Made by a program: the position numbers and the translations under genes. Shown one piece after another: positions 31,494 to 40,468 of a DNA stretch of 64,000 nt. Source of the DNA: Methanocaldococcus sp. FS406-22 (GTDB taxonomy: Archaea; AGJL01; Methanococci; Methanococcales; Methanocaldococcaceae); the NCBI RefSeq assembly GCF_000025525.1, contig NC_013887.1, forward strand, positions 940,729 through 1,004,728. The letters are read 5' to 3'. Numbering within the stretch: position 1 is the stretch's first letter; every line of letters starts with the position of its first letter. Under the pieces are notes generated by a model that saw nothing but the letters and a program-made list of their open reading frames with translations, ran no database searches and was not told the origin of the DNA.

Positions 31494-31586
31494 AAAATAG
31501 AACTCTATTTTAAGAGTAAAGTTTATATACTACCAAAATAATGGTAAATTACACCTAAAATGTCACACAAAATAGAGTTCTATTTT
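31494..31586 (+). promoter_or_regulatory. Aminotransferase promoter flanked by a pair of 18-bp inverted repeats
   Basis: AAAATAGAACTCTATTTT at 31494-31511 and its exact reverse complement at 31569-31586 bracket a TATA box (TTTATATA near 31523) just upstream of the aminotransferase ATG at 31598. Each copy is itself nearly palindromic, as expected for a dimeric repressor operator, and the second copy would cover the early transcript. Operator function is inference; an inverted-repeat mobile element is the alternative. Confidence 0.45.
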
Positions 31587-31597
31587 GAGATGAAAAC

Positions 31598-32896
31598 ATG
31601 AGGAATCCCATAATAGATGTAGGAGCTAAGGAATTGAGCTATGAAATTAGAGAGATTGTAGATGTGGCCAAAAAAATAGAGGAGTTTGGAATAAACATAA
31701 CATGGGAAAATATAGGAGACCCTGTAGCTAAAGGAGAAAAAATCCCAGACTGGATTAAAGATATTATAGCAGAGATAGTTAAAAACGACAACTCCTATGC
31801 TTACTGCCCTACTAAGGGTTTAGTTGAAACGAGAGAATTCTTAGCTGAACAGACAAACAAAAGAGGAGGAGTTCAGATAACTGCTGAAGACATCATATTC
31901 TTTAATGGATTAGGAGATGCCATAGCAAAGATTTATGGTTTATTAAAAAGGCAGATTAGGGTTATAAACCCCTCTCCATCATACTCAACCCATTCTTCTG
32001 CAGAGGCATCTCACGCTGGCTCTCTTCCAGTAACATACTTCTTAGACCCTTACAATTATTGGTATCCAGATATTGATGATTTGGAGAAGAGGATTAAATA
32101 CAACCCAGCAGTTAGTGGGATTTTAGTTATAAATCCTGATAACCCAACTGGAGCAGTATATCCAAAAAAAATCTTAGATGAAATTGTTGATTTAGCTAAT
32201 GAATACGATTTATTCATTATCTGCGATGAAATATACTGTAACTTAGTTTATAATGGAAGGAAACAGCATTTGCTGTGTGAGGTTATAGATGATGTCTGCG
32301 GTTTATCATTAAAGGGCATATCAAAAGAGCTCCCATGGCCAGGGGCAAGATGTGGATGGATAGAGGTTTATAACGCTGATAAGGATGAGGAATTTAAAAG
32401 ATATGTTGAAAGCATTTACAAAGCCAAGTTGATAGAGGTTTGTTCCACTACTCTACCTCAAATGGCAATTCCAAGGATAATGGGGCATAGAAATTATAAA
32501 AAATATTTAAATGAGAGGAATAAGTTCTTTGAAAAAAGGTCAAACACTGCTTATAAAAAATTAAAGGATTTAGAGGGTATTATAGCAAACAGAACCAATG
32601 GAGCTTTCTATATGTCTGTTGTATTTGAAGACAGCTATTTAAATGGGAATAACTCAATAAAAATAGAGAATGAAAAACTAAAAGAGTTTATAGAAAACCA
32701 AATAAAAGATGCATCTATAGATAAGAAGTTTGTTTATTATTTATTGGCTTCAACTGGTATCTGTGTTGTTCCTCTAACCTCATTCTGCTCTCAACTTAAT
32801 GGATTTAGAGTTACTTTGTTGGAGAGGGATGATGAAAAGTTTGAGTGGATATTTGATACCTTAGCAGAAAAAATAGATGAATTTTTAAAGAATTAA
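31598..32896 (+). CDS. Class I/II PLP-dependent aminotransferase
   Basis: 432 residues of fold-type I aminotransferase. Motifs: NGLGDAIAKIYGLL (PLP phosphate region), NPDNPTGAVYPKKILDEIV, IICDEIYCNLVYNG (Asp and Tyr contacting PLP), and GISKELPWPGARCGWIEVY with the Schiff-base lysine near residue 248. It is longer than the common AspC type and has an unusual C-terminal insertion. The substrate cannot be read from sequence; alanine or aspartate transamination is possible. A strong inverted-repeat pair in its promoter suggests regulation. Confidence 0.88.
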   Translation: MRNPIIDVGAKELSYEIREIVDVAKKIEEFGINITWENIGDPVAKGEKIPDWIKDIIAEIVKNDNSYAYCPTKGLVETREFLAEQTNKRGGVQITAEDIIFFNGLGDAIAKIYGLLKRQIRVINPSPSYSTHSSAEASHAGSLPVTYFLDPYNYWYPDIDDLEKRIKYNPAVSGILVINPDNPTGAVYPKKILDEIVDLANEYDLFIICDEIYCNLVYNGRKQHLLCEVIDDVCGLSLKGISKELPWPGARCGWIEVYNADKDEEFKRYVESIYKAKLIEVCSTTLPQMAIPRIMGHRNYKKYLNERNKFFEKRSNTAYKKLKDLEGIIANRTNGAFYMSVVFEDSYLNGNNSIKIENEKLKEFIENQIKDASIDKKFVYYLLASTGICVVPLTSFCSQLNGFRVTLLERDDEKFEWIFDTLAEKIDEFLKN

Positions 32897-33207
32897 TCTC
32901 TCAAATGCCTATAAAACCATGGTTCTTCATAATTTTTTAAATTTCTGACATAGGGGCAATCTTTTGGAAAAACACCGGCTAAAATGCCTTCCATTACAGT
33001 TAAACATCCGTGTTTAAATCTATCTTTATAAACTTTACATAACTTAGTTTCTGGGTCTAAATGTTCGCAATATATTACCTCAACACCTTTCTCTGTCTTA
33101 TAGGCATGCAATATACAACATCTCCCACATCTCTCACATAACTCATCTGGAAATAACTCTTCACTTATTTTTATCGCTCTATCTTTTTTAAACCTCAATG
33201 TATGCAA
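32893..33207 (-). CDS. Cysteine-cluster (YkgJ-like) metal- or FeS-binding protein
   Basis: About 104 residues with CERCGRCCILH, a later CEHLDPETKLCKVY and HGCLTV: the Cys pattern of the YkgJ/UPF0153 zinc or iron-sulfur cluster family. The proposed start TTG at 33207 follows GAGGG by five bases; the longer frame to 33282 also begins with TTG and overlaps a TATA-like TTTATATA (about 33259-33268), so I regard it as promoter. The gene is tail to tail with the aminotransferase with a four-base overlap. Function unknown. Confidence 0.65.
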   Translation of the reverse strand: MHTLRFKKDRAIKISEELFPDELCERCGRCCILHAYKTEKGVEVIYCEHLDPETKLCKVYKDRFKHGCLTVMEGILAGVFPKDCPYVRNLKNYEEPWFYRHLRD

Positions 33208-33343
33208 ATTATCCCTCTTTGTAAGGTAGATAAAAATTGGATTAAAAACTGTCAAAGTAATATATAAAGATTTTGATGACAATTGTTAAATATTACTCAC
33301 ACCATTAGAATATCTAAAAATAAATTTTTATTGGGGGATTTTT

Positions 33344-34627
33344 ATGTTCATGAGAGAAATTGAATTAAGAGGGCATATTATTGATAGCTTAATCCTACCA
33401 AAGGTTTTCGATAAAATTTTGGATATGGGTGGAGATTATAAAGTTTTGGAGTTTGAGATTGGTAAGAGGAAGATAGACCCAAGTTATGCAAAGATATTGG
33501 TTATTGGAAGGGATGAGAAGCATGTAGATGAAATTTTAAATGAGTTGAGAGATTTAGGAGCTGAAATTCCAGAGATTGAAGAGGTTGAGTTACAACCAGC
33601 TGAGAAAGATATGGTTTTACCAGAGGGATTTTATTCAACTACCAATCATAAAACCTTTATTAGATTTAAAGGAAAGTGGATAGAGGTAGAGAATCAAAAA
33701 ATGGATGGGGCTATCGTAGTTTATCCAGATGAAATGAGGGCTGAGGTAAAGACAATTAGAAATATCAAAAAAGGAGATTTGGTCGTTGTTGGGCATAAGG
33801 GAGTTAGGGTTATTCCTCCAGAGAAGCCAAGAGAAGCTGGAGGACTATTTGAATTTATGAAATCAGATGCATCCTCAGAGAAGCCAAAGGAAACAATTAT
33901 TAGGAGGATAGCCAAAGAGATGTATGAAATTAGGGAAAAATATAGAAAAACTGGAGAAGGAGGAATTGTAGTTGTTGCAGGGCCAGCTATAATTCACACA
34001 GGAGCTGGATGGGCTTTGGCTAAGCTTATTAGGATGGGTTATGTTCAAGCTTTATTTGCTGGAAATGCATTAGCTACTCACGATATAGAGAGCGTTTTAT
34101 ATGGCACATCCTTAGGGGTTGATTTAAAGACAGGAAGAAGTGTTCCAGGAGGGCATAGCCATCACTTAAGGGCTATAAATACAATAATGAGGGCTGGGAG
34201 TATAAAGAATGCTGTAGAGCAGGGAATTTTAAAAGAGGGAGTTATGTATGAGTGTATAAAAAACAACATCCCCTATGTCTTAGCTGGAAGTATAAGAGAT
34301 GACGGGCCGTTACCAGATGTTATTACCGATGTTGTTAAAGCTCAGGAAATGATGAGGGAACTTTTAAAAGGAAAGGATATGGTTCTAATGCTATCTACTA
34401 TGCTACACTCAATAGCTACTGGGAATTTGTTGCCTTCATGGGTTAAAACTATCTGCGTTGATATAAATCCAGCAGTTGTAACAAAGCTGATGGATAGAGG
34501 GACTTCTCAAGCTTTAGGAGTGGTTACTGATGTTGGTGTCTTTTTACCAATGTTGGTTGAAGAATTGGAAAAATTAGAGAAAGAAAATAAAAAAGAAGGA
34601 AATAGAGGAGGAGAGGATGAGAACTGA
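33344..34627 (+). CDS. LOR/SDH-type bifunctional family protein (archaeal ornithine cyclodeaminase-like)
   Basis: 427-residue protein of the archaeal TIGR00300/LOR-SDH family. The N-terminal ACT-like half begins [21 protein letters not shown] middle linker ([14 protein letters not shown]) and a C-terminal Rossmann domain ([47 protein letters not shown]) follow. Related methanogen and cyanobacterial proteins have been described as ornithine cyclodeaminases or arginine-metabolism enzymes, so NAD-dependent amino-acid chemistry is likely; the reaction is not proven here. RBS TTGGGGGAT. Overlaps the next gene by 11 bases. Confidence 0.8.
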   Translation: MFMREIELRGHIIDSLILPKVFDKILDMGGDYKVLEFEIGKRKIDPSYAKILVIGRDEKHVDEILNELRDLGAEIPEIEEVELQPAEKDMVLPEGFYSTTNHKTFIRFKGKWIEVENQKMDGAIVVYPDEMRAEVKTIRNIKKGDLVVVGHKGVRVIPPEKPREAGGLFEFMKSDASSEKPKETIIRRIAKEMYEIREKYRKTGEGGIVVVAGPAIIHTGAGWALAKLIRMGYVQALFAGNALATHDIESVLYGTSLGVDLKTGRSVPGGHSHHLRAINTIMRAGSIKNAVEQGILKEGVMYECIKNNIPYVLAGSIRDDGPLPDVITDVVKAQEMMRELLKGKDMVLMLSTMLHSIATGNLLPSWVKTICVDINPAVVTKLMDRGTSQALGVVTDVGVFLPMLVEELEKLEKENKKEGNRGGEDEN

Positions 34628-35258
34628 ATATTCAAAAGATTTGATAAGAAAGGGGATTTCAACTATCTCTCAATTAAAAAAAGCTAAGGTAAAGGTAGAG
34701 AAAGCTGATAAAAAAATATCTTACAAAGATGCAAAGCCAGGAAAGATAGATGTTGGTGAGTTTAAAAAGGCAGTTTATTTGTTGATTGAGGCGGATGACT
34801 TCTTATATAAAAAAGCTCCAAAACATGAATTAAATGAAGAGGAAGCTAAAGAATTCTGCAAACTAATTATAAAATGCCAAGAGCATTTAAATAAAGTTCT
34901 ATCTAACTTTGGATTTGAGTTTGAAGAAAAGGAGATTAGTGAAGATGCGTTATACATTGTCTCAAATAAAAAGTTATTCAGAAAGCTTAAAAACAAAAAT
35001 CCTAATTTAAAAGTTGTATGCACTGAGGGAATGTTGGATATAGAGGATATGAAAGCCATTGGAGTTCCAGAAAAAGCTTTGGAAGGATTGAAGAAAAAGG
35101 TTGAAATAGCAAGGAAGAATGTTGAGAGATTTATAGAGAAGTATAAACCAGATAAGATTTTTGTTGTGGTTGAGGATGATAAAGATGAACTCCTCTATTT
35201 GAGAGCTAAAAATCTTTATAATGCTGAAAAATTAGATGCTGATGAAATTTTAGATTAA
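34617..35258 (+). CDS. Conserved archaeal protein of unknown function
   Basis: 213-residue acidic/lysine-rich cytoplasmic protein. Visible features: a helical N-terminal half ([26 protein letters not shown]), a central [26 protein letters not shown] segment, and a C-terminal coiled helix ([24 protein letters not shown]). No catalytic motif or metal cluster is recognised. It is probably the counterpart of an uncharacterised gene found between the same neighbours in M. jannaschii. The start overlaps the LOR/SDH gene, and 2-phosphoglycerate kinase follows 14 bases later. Confidence 0.75.
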   Translation: MRTEYSKDLIRKGISTISQLKKAKVKVEKADKKISYKDAKPGKIDVGEFKKAVYLLIEADDFLYKKAPKHELNEEEAKEFCKLIIKCQEHLNKVLSNFGFEFEEKEISEDALYIVSNKKLFRKLKNKNPNLKVVCTEGMLDIEDMKAIGVPEKALEGLKKKVEIARKNVERFIEKYKPDKIFVVVEDDKDELLYLRAKNLYNAEKLDADEILD

Positions 35259-35272
35259 ATTTCGGTGGAATA

Positions 35273-36202
35273 ATGAATTTGCAGAATGATATTATTGTGA
35301 GGGGAAAATCCTATGAGATGCCATTTTCAAAGGGTATTTTAGCAAGGTCTTTAACTGCTGCAGGTTTAAAACCAAGTATTGCCTATAGAATAGCTTGGGA
35401 CATCTATGAAATGCTAAAAAAAGAGAATATCAGAGTTATAGATAAAGCTGATTTGAGGAGAAGAGTTTATTATTACCTAATTTCAAAAAATTACGATGAA
35501 GTTGCTAAAAAATATCTACTATGGAGAATGGTCTTAGATAGGAGGCCAATAGTTATCCTAATTGGTGGAGCGAGTGGGGTTGGAACTTCAACTATTGCCT
35601 TTGAGATTGCCTCAAGATTGGGGATTCCAAGCGTTATTGGAACTGATTCCATAAGGGAGATTATGAGGAAAGTCATATCAAGAGATTTAATTCCAACTCT
35701 CTATGAATCAAGTTATACAGCCTGGAAGGTTTTGAGGGATGATGAGGGCAACAAATACATTAAAGGGTTTGAGAGGCACTCTGAGGCAGTATTAACTGGG
35801 GTGGAGGGGCTTATAGATAGATGTTTGGTTGAAGGGCAGAGTGTAATTATTGAGGGAACTCACTTAATTCCAACATTATTAAAGGATAAATATTTGGAGA
35901 ACTCTCACATCGTCTTTATTATGCTAACAATTTATAATGAGGAGTTACATAAAATGAGGTTCTATGCAAGGGGAAGGGTTTCGAGGAGACCTACTGAGAG
36001 GTATCTAAAATACTTTAAAATCATTAGAATGATAAACGATTATATGGTTGAAACGGCAAAGAAAAAAGGTGTCCCAGTTGTTGAGAACATAAATATTAGT
36101 GAAACTGTTGATAAGTGCCTAAATATAATTACTGAGAGATTAAAAACAATGATTGAGTTGGAGGGTTTGAGTGAGGAAGATATGTTAGAGGAAAATTTAT
36201 AA
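35273..36202 (+). CDS. pgk2: 2-phosphoglycerate kinase
   Basis: 309-residue P-loop kinase making 2,3-bisphosphoglycerate, the first step to cyclic 2,3-diphosphoglycerate, a thermoprotectant of methanogens. The N-terminal ATP-cone-like segment (VRGKSYEMPFSKGILARSL) is followed by a Walker A IVILIGGASGVGTSTIAFEIA from about residue 92, IIEGTHLIPTLL and the Arg-rich RFYARGRVSRRPTERYL lid. Start after TTCGGTGG. Family assignment is clear; the gene symbol is descriptive. Confidence 0.9.
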   Translation: MNLQNDIIVRGKSYEMPFSKGILARSLTAAGLKPSIAYRIAWDIYEMLKKENIRVIDKADLRRRVYYYLISKNYDEVAKKYLLWRMVLDRRPIVILIGGASGVGTSTIAFEIASRLGIPSVIGTDSIREIMRKVISRDLIPTLYESSYTAWKVLRDDEGNKYIKGFERHSEAVLTGVEGLIDRCLVEGQSVIIEGTHLIPTLLKDKYLENSHIVFIMLTIYNEELHKMRFYARGRVSRRPTERYLKYFKIIRMINDYMVETAKKKGVPVVENINISETVDKCLNIITERLKTMIELEGLSEEDMLEENL

Positions 36203-36217
36203 CAGAAAGATGATAAA

Positions 36218-36557
36218 ATGAACAAAAATATTTTTATTGAAGTTCTTTTAATTTCTATCGTTATAATTTTTGGAATCTACTTTAATTTATCAAATTTTAG
36301 TTTTAAAGAGATAGAAATAAATAAAAGCACGATTCTGGATATTTAAAAATAAAGAAGCATTTAAGGAGTTTTACAATAAAATGCTCAAAGAATATGGAAA
36401 TAAATCCTATACTGATGAAAATCCAAAACTCAAATATTACAATATATCCAGAACAGTGGATTTTTCAGTGGAGAAGTATGATAATGATGTTGTTTTAGTT
36501 AAAGAGCATATAAAATATAAAAAGGATATTGTGAAAATAAATGTTTCTATGGGTTAA
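36218..36557 (+). pseudogene. Small membrane-anchored protein gene with frameshift
   Basis: ATG 36218 opens a 42-residue frame with a hydrophobic start (NIFIEVLLISIVIIFGIYF) that ends at TAA 36344-36346. The +1 frame from just before that stop is open to TAA 36555-36557 (WIFKNKEAFKEFYNKML ... VSMG) with good codon use but no start of its own. Joined by a one-base change near 36330-36345, the two would form a protein of about 112 residues: a membrane anchor plus a small soluble domain. It ends four bases before trkH. Decay or a sequencing error are both possible; no family recognised. Confidence 0.6.
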
Positions 36558-36560
36558 AAT

Positions 36561-38000
36561 ATGGGGATTTGCAGACTAACAAAAAAAGATATTGAGGGGA
36601 TTTTTCACATTTTGGGAGGCATTATACAAATTATTGGAGTGTTTACATTAGTCCCTTGCATAGTTTCAATATATTATGATGAGAATACTCTTTTAGATTT
36701 TTTAATTCCAGGGCTGTTTTTTACTATTTTTGGTTTTATTTTAAAAAGGATTACCAAGCCAAGAGTTTTAAAATTACATCATACTATGGTTGCTTCTGCA
36801 TTATCCTGGTTAATTGCCTCTTTTATAGGGGCCATACCTTTATACTTATCCATACATTATTTTTCTTATGTTGATGCAGTTTATGAAAGCATGTCTGCCT
36901 GGACAACAACAGGAATGACTTTAATTCCAAATGTTGAAGTTTTACCAAAATCTATTTTATTTTGGAGGAGCTTTCAGCAGTGGATTGGTGGAGTTGGGAT
37001 ATTGGTTTTATCAGCATTAGTTTTAGCAAGGTCTGGGACTGTTGCATATTTGTTATATACATCTGAGGCAAGACAGGAGAGAATAATGCCAAGTGCCATA
37101 GGAACAATAAAAACCATCATTTGGATTTATGTTCTATATACTATTTTAGGAGTTCTTTTATTGTATTTATCTGGATTAAGTTTTTGGGATGCTTTAAATT
37201 TGACGATGACAGGTATTAGTACTGGAGGAATGAGTATAAGCAATTATAGCTTTCCATATAACGATTTCGCTAAAATTGTTATGATTGGTATAATGATGGT
37301 TGGAGGAGTTATCTCCTTTTCTATTCACCATAGAATATTAACTGGGAAGTATTTTAATGATATTCAAACAAAGTATGCGTTAATTATCATACCAATCATT
37401 TCTATAATTATCTCAATAAAAGATAAAGTTCCAATAATTGATTCTCTTTTTACTGTAGTTTCAGCAATGACATCAACTGGATTCACCACTATAAATATAG
37501 GCAATCTTTCAGCTCTATCTCTATTTTTAATCATCTTTTTAATGCTGATTGGTGGAGGAGCAGGAACAACAACTGGAGGGGTTAAGATAATAAGATTTTT
37601 AGTTATACTAAAAGCCCTCTGGTATGAAATAAAAGAAATTATATATCCAAAATCAGCTGTAATCCATGAACACCTTAATGGTATTGATTTAGATTATAAT
37701 ATAGTTAGAGAAGCATTTGTCGTATTCTTTTTATACTGTTTATCTTCGTTCTTAACAGCTTTAATATTTATAGCTTTGGGATATAGCCCTTATGATTCAA
37801 TATTCGATGCCATTTCTTTTACTTCAAATATAGGCATATCTTTGGGAGTGGTTACCTTAAAAACTCCAATAATTGGAAAAATAGCTGGAATTATAGCTAT
37901 GTGGATTGGTAGATTAGAAATCATCCCAGTACTTGTTTTATTTGCCACATTGTATTTAAATTTAGAAAAAACTATTAATAAGCGAAAGAAAACCCATTAA
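36561..38000 (+). CDS. trkH: Trk-type potassium uptake membrane subunit TrkH
   Basis: 479-residue K+ channel-like transporter with about ten membrane helices and four pore loops. The filter segments are visible in order: SAWTTTGMTL, TGISTGGMSI, SAMTSTGFTTIN and FTSNIGISLGV, along with the AGTTTGGVKIIR turn typical of TrkH/KtrB. It needs a cytoplasmic TrkA/RCK regulator, which is not in the window. It starts four bases after the frameshifted gene. Stop followed by the AT-rich flank of CRISPR array 1. Confidence 0.93.
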   Translation: MGICRLTKKDIEGIFHILGGIIQIIGVFTLVPCIVSIYYDENTLLDFLIPGLFFTIFGFILKRITKPRVLKLHHTMVASALSWLIASFIGAIPLYLSIHYFSYVDAVYESMSAWTTTGMTLIPNVEVLPKSILFWRSFQQWIGGVGILVLSALVLARSGTVAYLLYTSEARQERIMPSAIGTIKTIIWIYVLYTILGVLLLYLSGLSFWDALNLTMTGISTGGMSISNYSFPYNDFAKIVMIGIMMVGGVISFSIHHRILTGKYFNDIQTKYALIIIPIISIIISIKDKVPIIDSLFTVVSAMTSTGFTTINIGNLSALSLFLIIFLMLIGGGAGTTTGGVKIIRFLVILKALWYEIKEIIYPKSAVIHEHLNGIDLDYNIVREAFVVFFLYCLSSFLTALIFIALGYSPYDSIFDAISFTSNIGISLGVVTLKTPIIGKIAGIIAMWIGRLEIIPVLVLFATLYLNLEKTINKRKKTH

Positions 38001-38179
38001 AACTTTTTAGAATTAGAATTTTTTATTACTTTTTAATACTAGTTGAAAAATTTTCTCGGGATTTTTTCTCTTTTAGTATTACTAATTTAAATAGTTTATT
38101 ATATATTTAAATGTGTGAGTATTACTAAGTAGAAGATAAAAATAGCTTTTTAATTTTTTGATTTTAATGGTTTAAAAAG

Positions 38180-38625
38180 AGAATATCCTCCAAGAGGTCT
38201 GATTTTAACTCAAAATTACTTGAAGAATATAACCTTAAAGTTAGCATGTTTCCATCCTCCAAGAGGTCTGATTTTAACATTTTTAAAGGAGATGTAAGGA
38301 TTACGGCACGAAAACAATTTCCATCCTCCTCCAAGAGGTCTGATTTTAACATAGATGATGTTCCTTCTGGAATGCCACAAGATATATTTGAGTTTCCATC
38401 CTCCAAGAGGTCTGATTTTAACCATTTTAGAAAATTATTTACTAATCTTTTAGCTTATAAGTTTCCATCCTCCAAGAGGTCTTATTTTAACTATTCAAGA
38501 AATAATAAAGAGGAGTTTGAGACACTAGTTTCCATCCTCCAAGAGGTCTTATTTTAACTTGCTCGGGGTGAAAGAATGAAGTTAGATGTAATAAGTTTCC
38601 ATCCTCCAAGAGGTCTTATTTTAAC
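38180..38625 (-). CRISPR. CRISPR array 1, 7 repeats and 6 spacers
   Basis: Repeats (minus-strand sense) begin GTTAAAAT(A/C)AGACC and end GGATGGAAA(C) around the core CTCTTGGAGG. Plus-strand positions: 38180, 38248, 38318, 38392, 38461, 38528, 38595; about 30-31 nt each with spacers of about 36-41 nt. The leader is on the right (38626-38921), so the array runs leftward and the oldest repeat is at 38180, which is degenerate at its end. The repeat at 38318 has an internal three-base insertion. The three leader-proximal repeats have AAAATAAGACC and the older ones AAAATCAGACC. No cas genes are in the window. Confidence 0.97.
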
Positions 38626-38921
38626 AGGGCAATCATTCACAATTAATTTTTTATTGTTCTTCTAATATTTAAGCTTTTCGGAACCATATTTTTCTAAGGG
38701 CAAATAACTACCTTTATTTATAAACCCAACGCTATATAAGCTTTTCCATCATCAATAAAATAGAGCATTTTTATCTTTCTAAATTTGAAGATTCGACTTA
38801 TTAGTTAGAGAATTCTTATTTAGCCAATTATCCAATCTTAAATTTTAAAAATCTGAATAATTTAATTAACATAAATATTTAAAATAATCAAATCACTATA
38901 CCCTTAGAAATTAAATAAAAA
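38626..38921 (-). promoter_or_regulatory. CRISPR leader of array 1
   Basis: Non-coding AT-rich sequence of about 296 nt immediately upstream (minus sense) of array 1. It aligns along its length with the leader of array 2 (63028-63322). Shared blocks include AATTTCTAAGGGT, AATTTAAGATTGGATAAT, AATCTTCAAATTTAGAAA, GGGTTTATAAATAAA, CCCTTAGAAAAATAT and TGTGAATGATTGCCCT at the repeat border. The TTTATAAATAAA block can serve as the TATA box for pre-crRNA. The rest of the gap to cdhE (38922-38975) holds nothing recognisable. Confidence 0.85.
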
Positions 38922-38975
38922 CCCTCTAAATAAGAAAATTTAGATTTTAAAATAATTAAAATTAAATAATGTGAT

Positions 38976-40442
38976 TTATGTGGTTTGGTTCTTCTCCTTC
39001 CATTCTTTTAATATCTTATTCCAGTTTTTCCTTAAGAAGTCACCAACTTGGGACGAATCTCTTGTTCCAACAACACAGGTCCAACCAGTTTTATCTTCAA
39101 TATCTCCCCTTGTAGAAGCTGCTAATGCTGGTAATATTATTATCCTATGGCTAACTTTATCAGCGATTCCTGTTTCTTCAATTAATTTTTTGGCGTTTTC
39201 ACCATTATACTGCCCTCCTGCAACTGAGACATCAACTGCCCTTCCTCCTGTGTCCATCACTAATAGCCAGCAGGTAACGTTATCTTTCTCAAAGTCTCCT
39301 GTAACTGTATAGAATGTTAATGAAAAGTTAGTTGTTAATATAACTGGGCTGTTCTCATCTGGATTACCGATTGGATACAATCCTGGCTCAACTGCTTGTG
39401 GTTTTCTTGGGTCAGTGTAGATGCACTGTCTCAATGTTAATACTGGCATTAGCTCCCATATATCTGTTCCATGCATAATTAAGGCATCTGCATATCTATT
39501 CATCAACGTATTGGCTATTGTAGCTTCAAACATCTTAGCTACAACCTCTTTATCCTCAAAAAATCCAGATATTGGGCATTCATTATTTAAAGCGTAATAA
39601 TAAGCGTTAATTGGCAAATTCAATATTGGAAAGCCTAAGTATTTATCCTCCTTCTCAATGGCACTTCTTCTAATCATCACATTCAAATCTAATGTTTCAG
39701 CAATATTCTCTGGGTAAGTGTGAGGTTCTAAAACCAAATCTTCAATACCATTAGCTAAGCACTTTGCAGCCATGTTCTTTAAATCTTTAACATTATTTGA
39801 TGATAACACCAAAACAACATCTTTTTTAAGCTCTTTAATGGCTTTTATGAAGTCATTTAATGTCTCTTTTGTTGCAGCATAAACCATTGGTTTTGATTTA
39901 ACAACCTTTAAAGCTTCTTTTATAACCTCTGGATTTAGGGAGGCGATACAGATAGGCATCTTTGTTTCTTTCTCAACTATCTCTATAGCTTTTTTGAATT
40001 TCTCAACATCTCCGGAAGCATTTCTTATAACAATAAAGTCTAATTTTAGTTTTTCTCCGGTTCTTTCAAATACAAAGTTCTCTATCTCTTTAGCCCTATT
40101 TTTAATTTCTTCTTCACTCAACTCATCGCTAATATCAATACCAATTGGTGTAGGGTTGAAGAACGATAACTGATATCTATACATTACTTCGTCTCCACCC
40201 ATAACTGCCTTTCTTTCTTCATTTCCAAACCATACTTCCTTTACAGGTGGAGAGATGAGCTCTATAATCTTCTTTTTATTTTTTTCAAATTTTGGTGTAT
40301 TTAGAATTGGACATTGGTCAATTGTAACTTCTTTCTCCAACAATTTTGTAGCAAATGCCATACAAGATGGCTGACCACATTTTTTACAGTTTGTTTTTGG
40401 TAATAACTTATAAATATCCATTGCACTAACTTTTTTAGGCAT
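38976..40442 (-). CDS. cdhE: Acetyl-CoA decarbonylase/synthase corrinoid-FeS large subunit (gamma)
   Basis: 488-residue subunit of the Wood-Ljungdahl corrinoid protein, which carries the methyl group between tetrahydromethanopterin and the acetyl-CoA synthase. The N-terminal 4Fe-4S motif CKKCGQPSCMAFATKLLEKEVTIDQC (from residue 18) and the TIM-barrel body with RQCIYTDPRKPQAVEPGLYPIGNPDEN are visible. The C-terminal corrinoid-binding domain includes KVSHRIIILPALAASTRG. Start after AAAGGTGAT. It is co-transcribed with cdhD upstream, 26 bases apart. Confidence 0.95.
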   Translation of the reverse strand: MPKKVSAMDIYKLLPKTNCKKCGQPSCMAFATKLLEKEVTIDQCPILNTPKFEKNKKKIIELISPPVKEVWFGNEERKAVMGGDEVMYRYQLSFFNPTPIGIDISDELSEEEIKNRAKEIENFVFERTGEKLKLDFIVIRNASGDVEKFKKAIEIVEKETKMPICIASLNPEVIKEALKVVKSKPMVYAATKETLNDFIKAIKELKKDVVLVLSSNNVKDLKNMAAKCLANGIEDLVLEPHTYPENIAETLDLNVMIRRSAIEKEDKYLGFPILNLPINAYYYALNNECPISGFFEDKEVVAKMFEATIANTLMNRYADALIMHGTDIWELMPVLTLRQCIYTDPRKPQAVEPGLYPIGNPDENSPVILTTNFSLTFYTVTGDFEKDNVTCWLLVMDTGGRAVDVSVAGGQYNGENAKKLIEETGIADKVSHRIIILPALAASTRGDIEDKTGWTCVVGTRDSSQVGDFLRKNWNKILKEWKEKNQTT

Positions 40443-40468
40443 TTTATCACCTTTAAATTAATAAAAAT

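Noticed and set aside
38164-38557. Open reading frames through CRISPR array 1 on both strands
   Set aside because: Their residues are periodic translations of the repeat (for example SKRSDFN on one strand and KIRPLGG on the other); no ribosome-binding site. The DNA is an array, not a gene.
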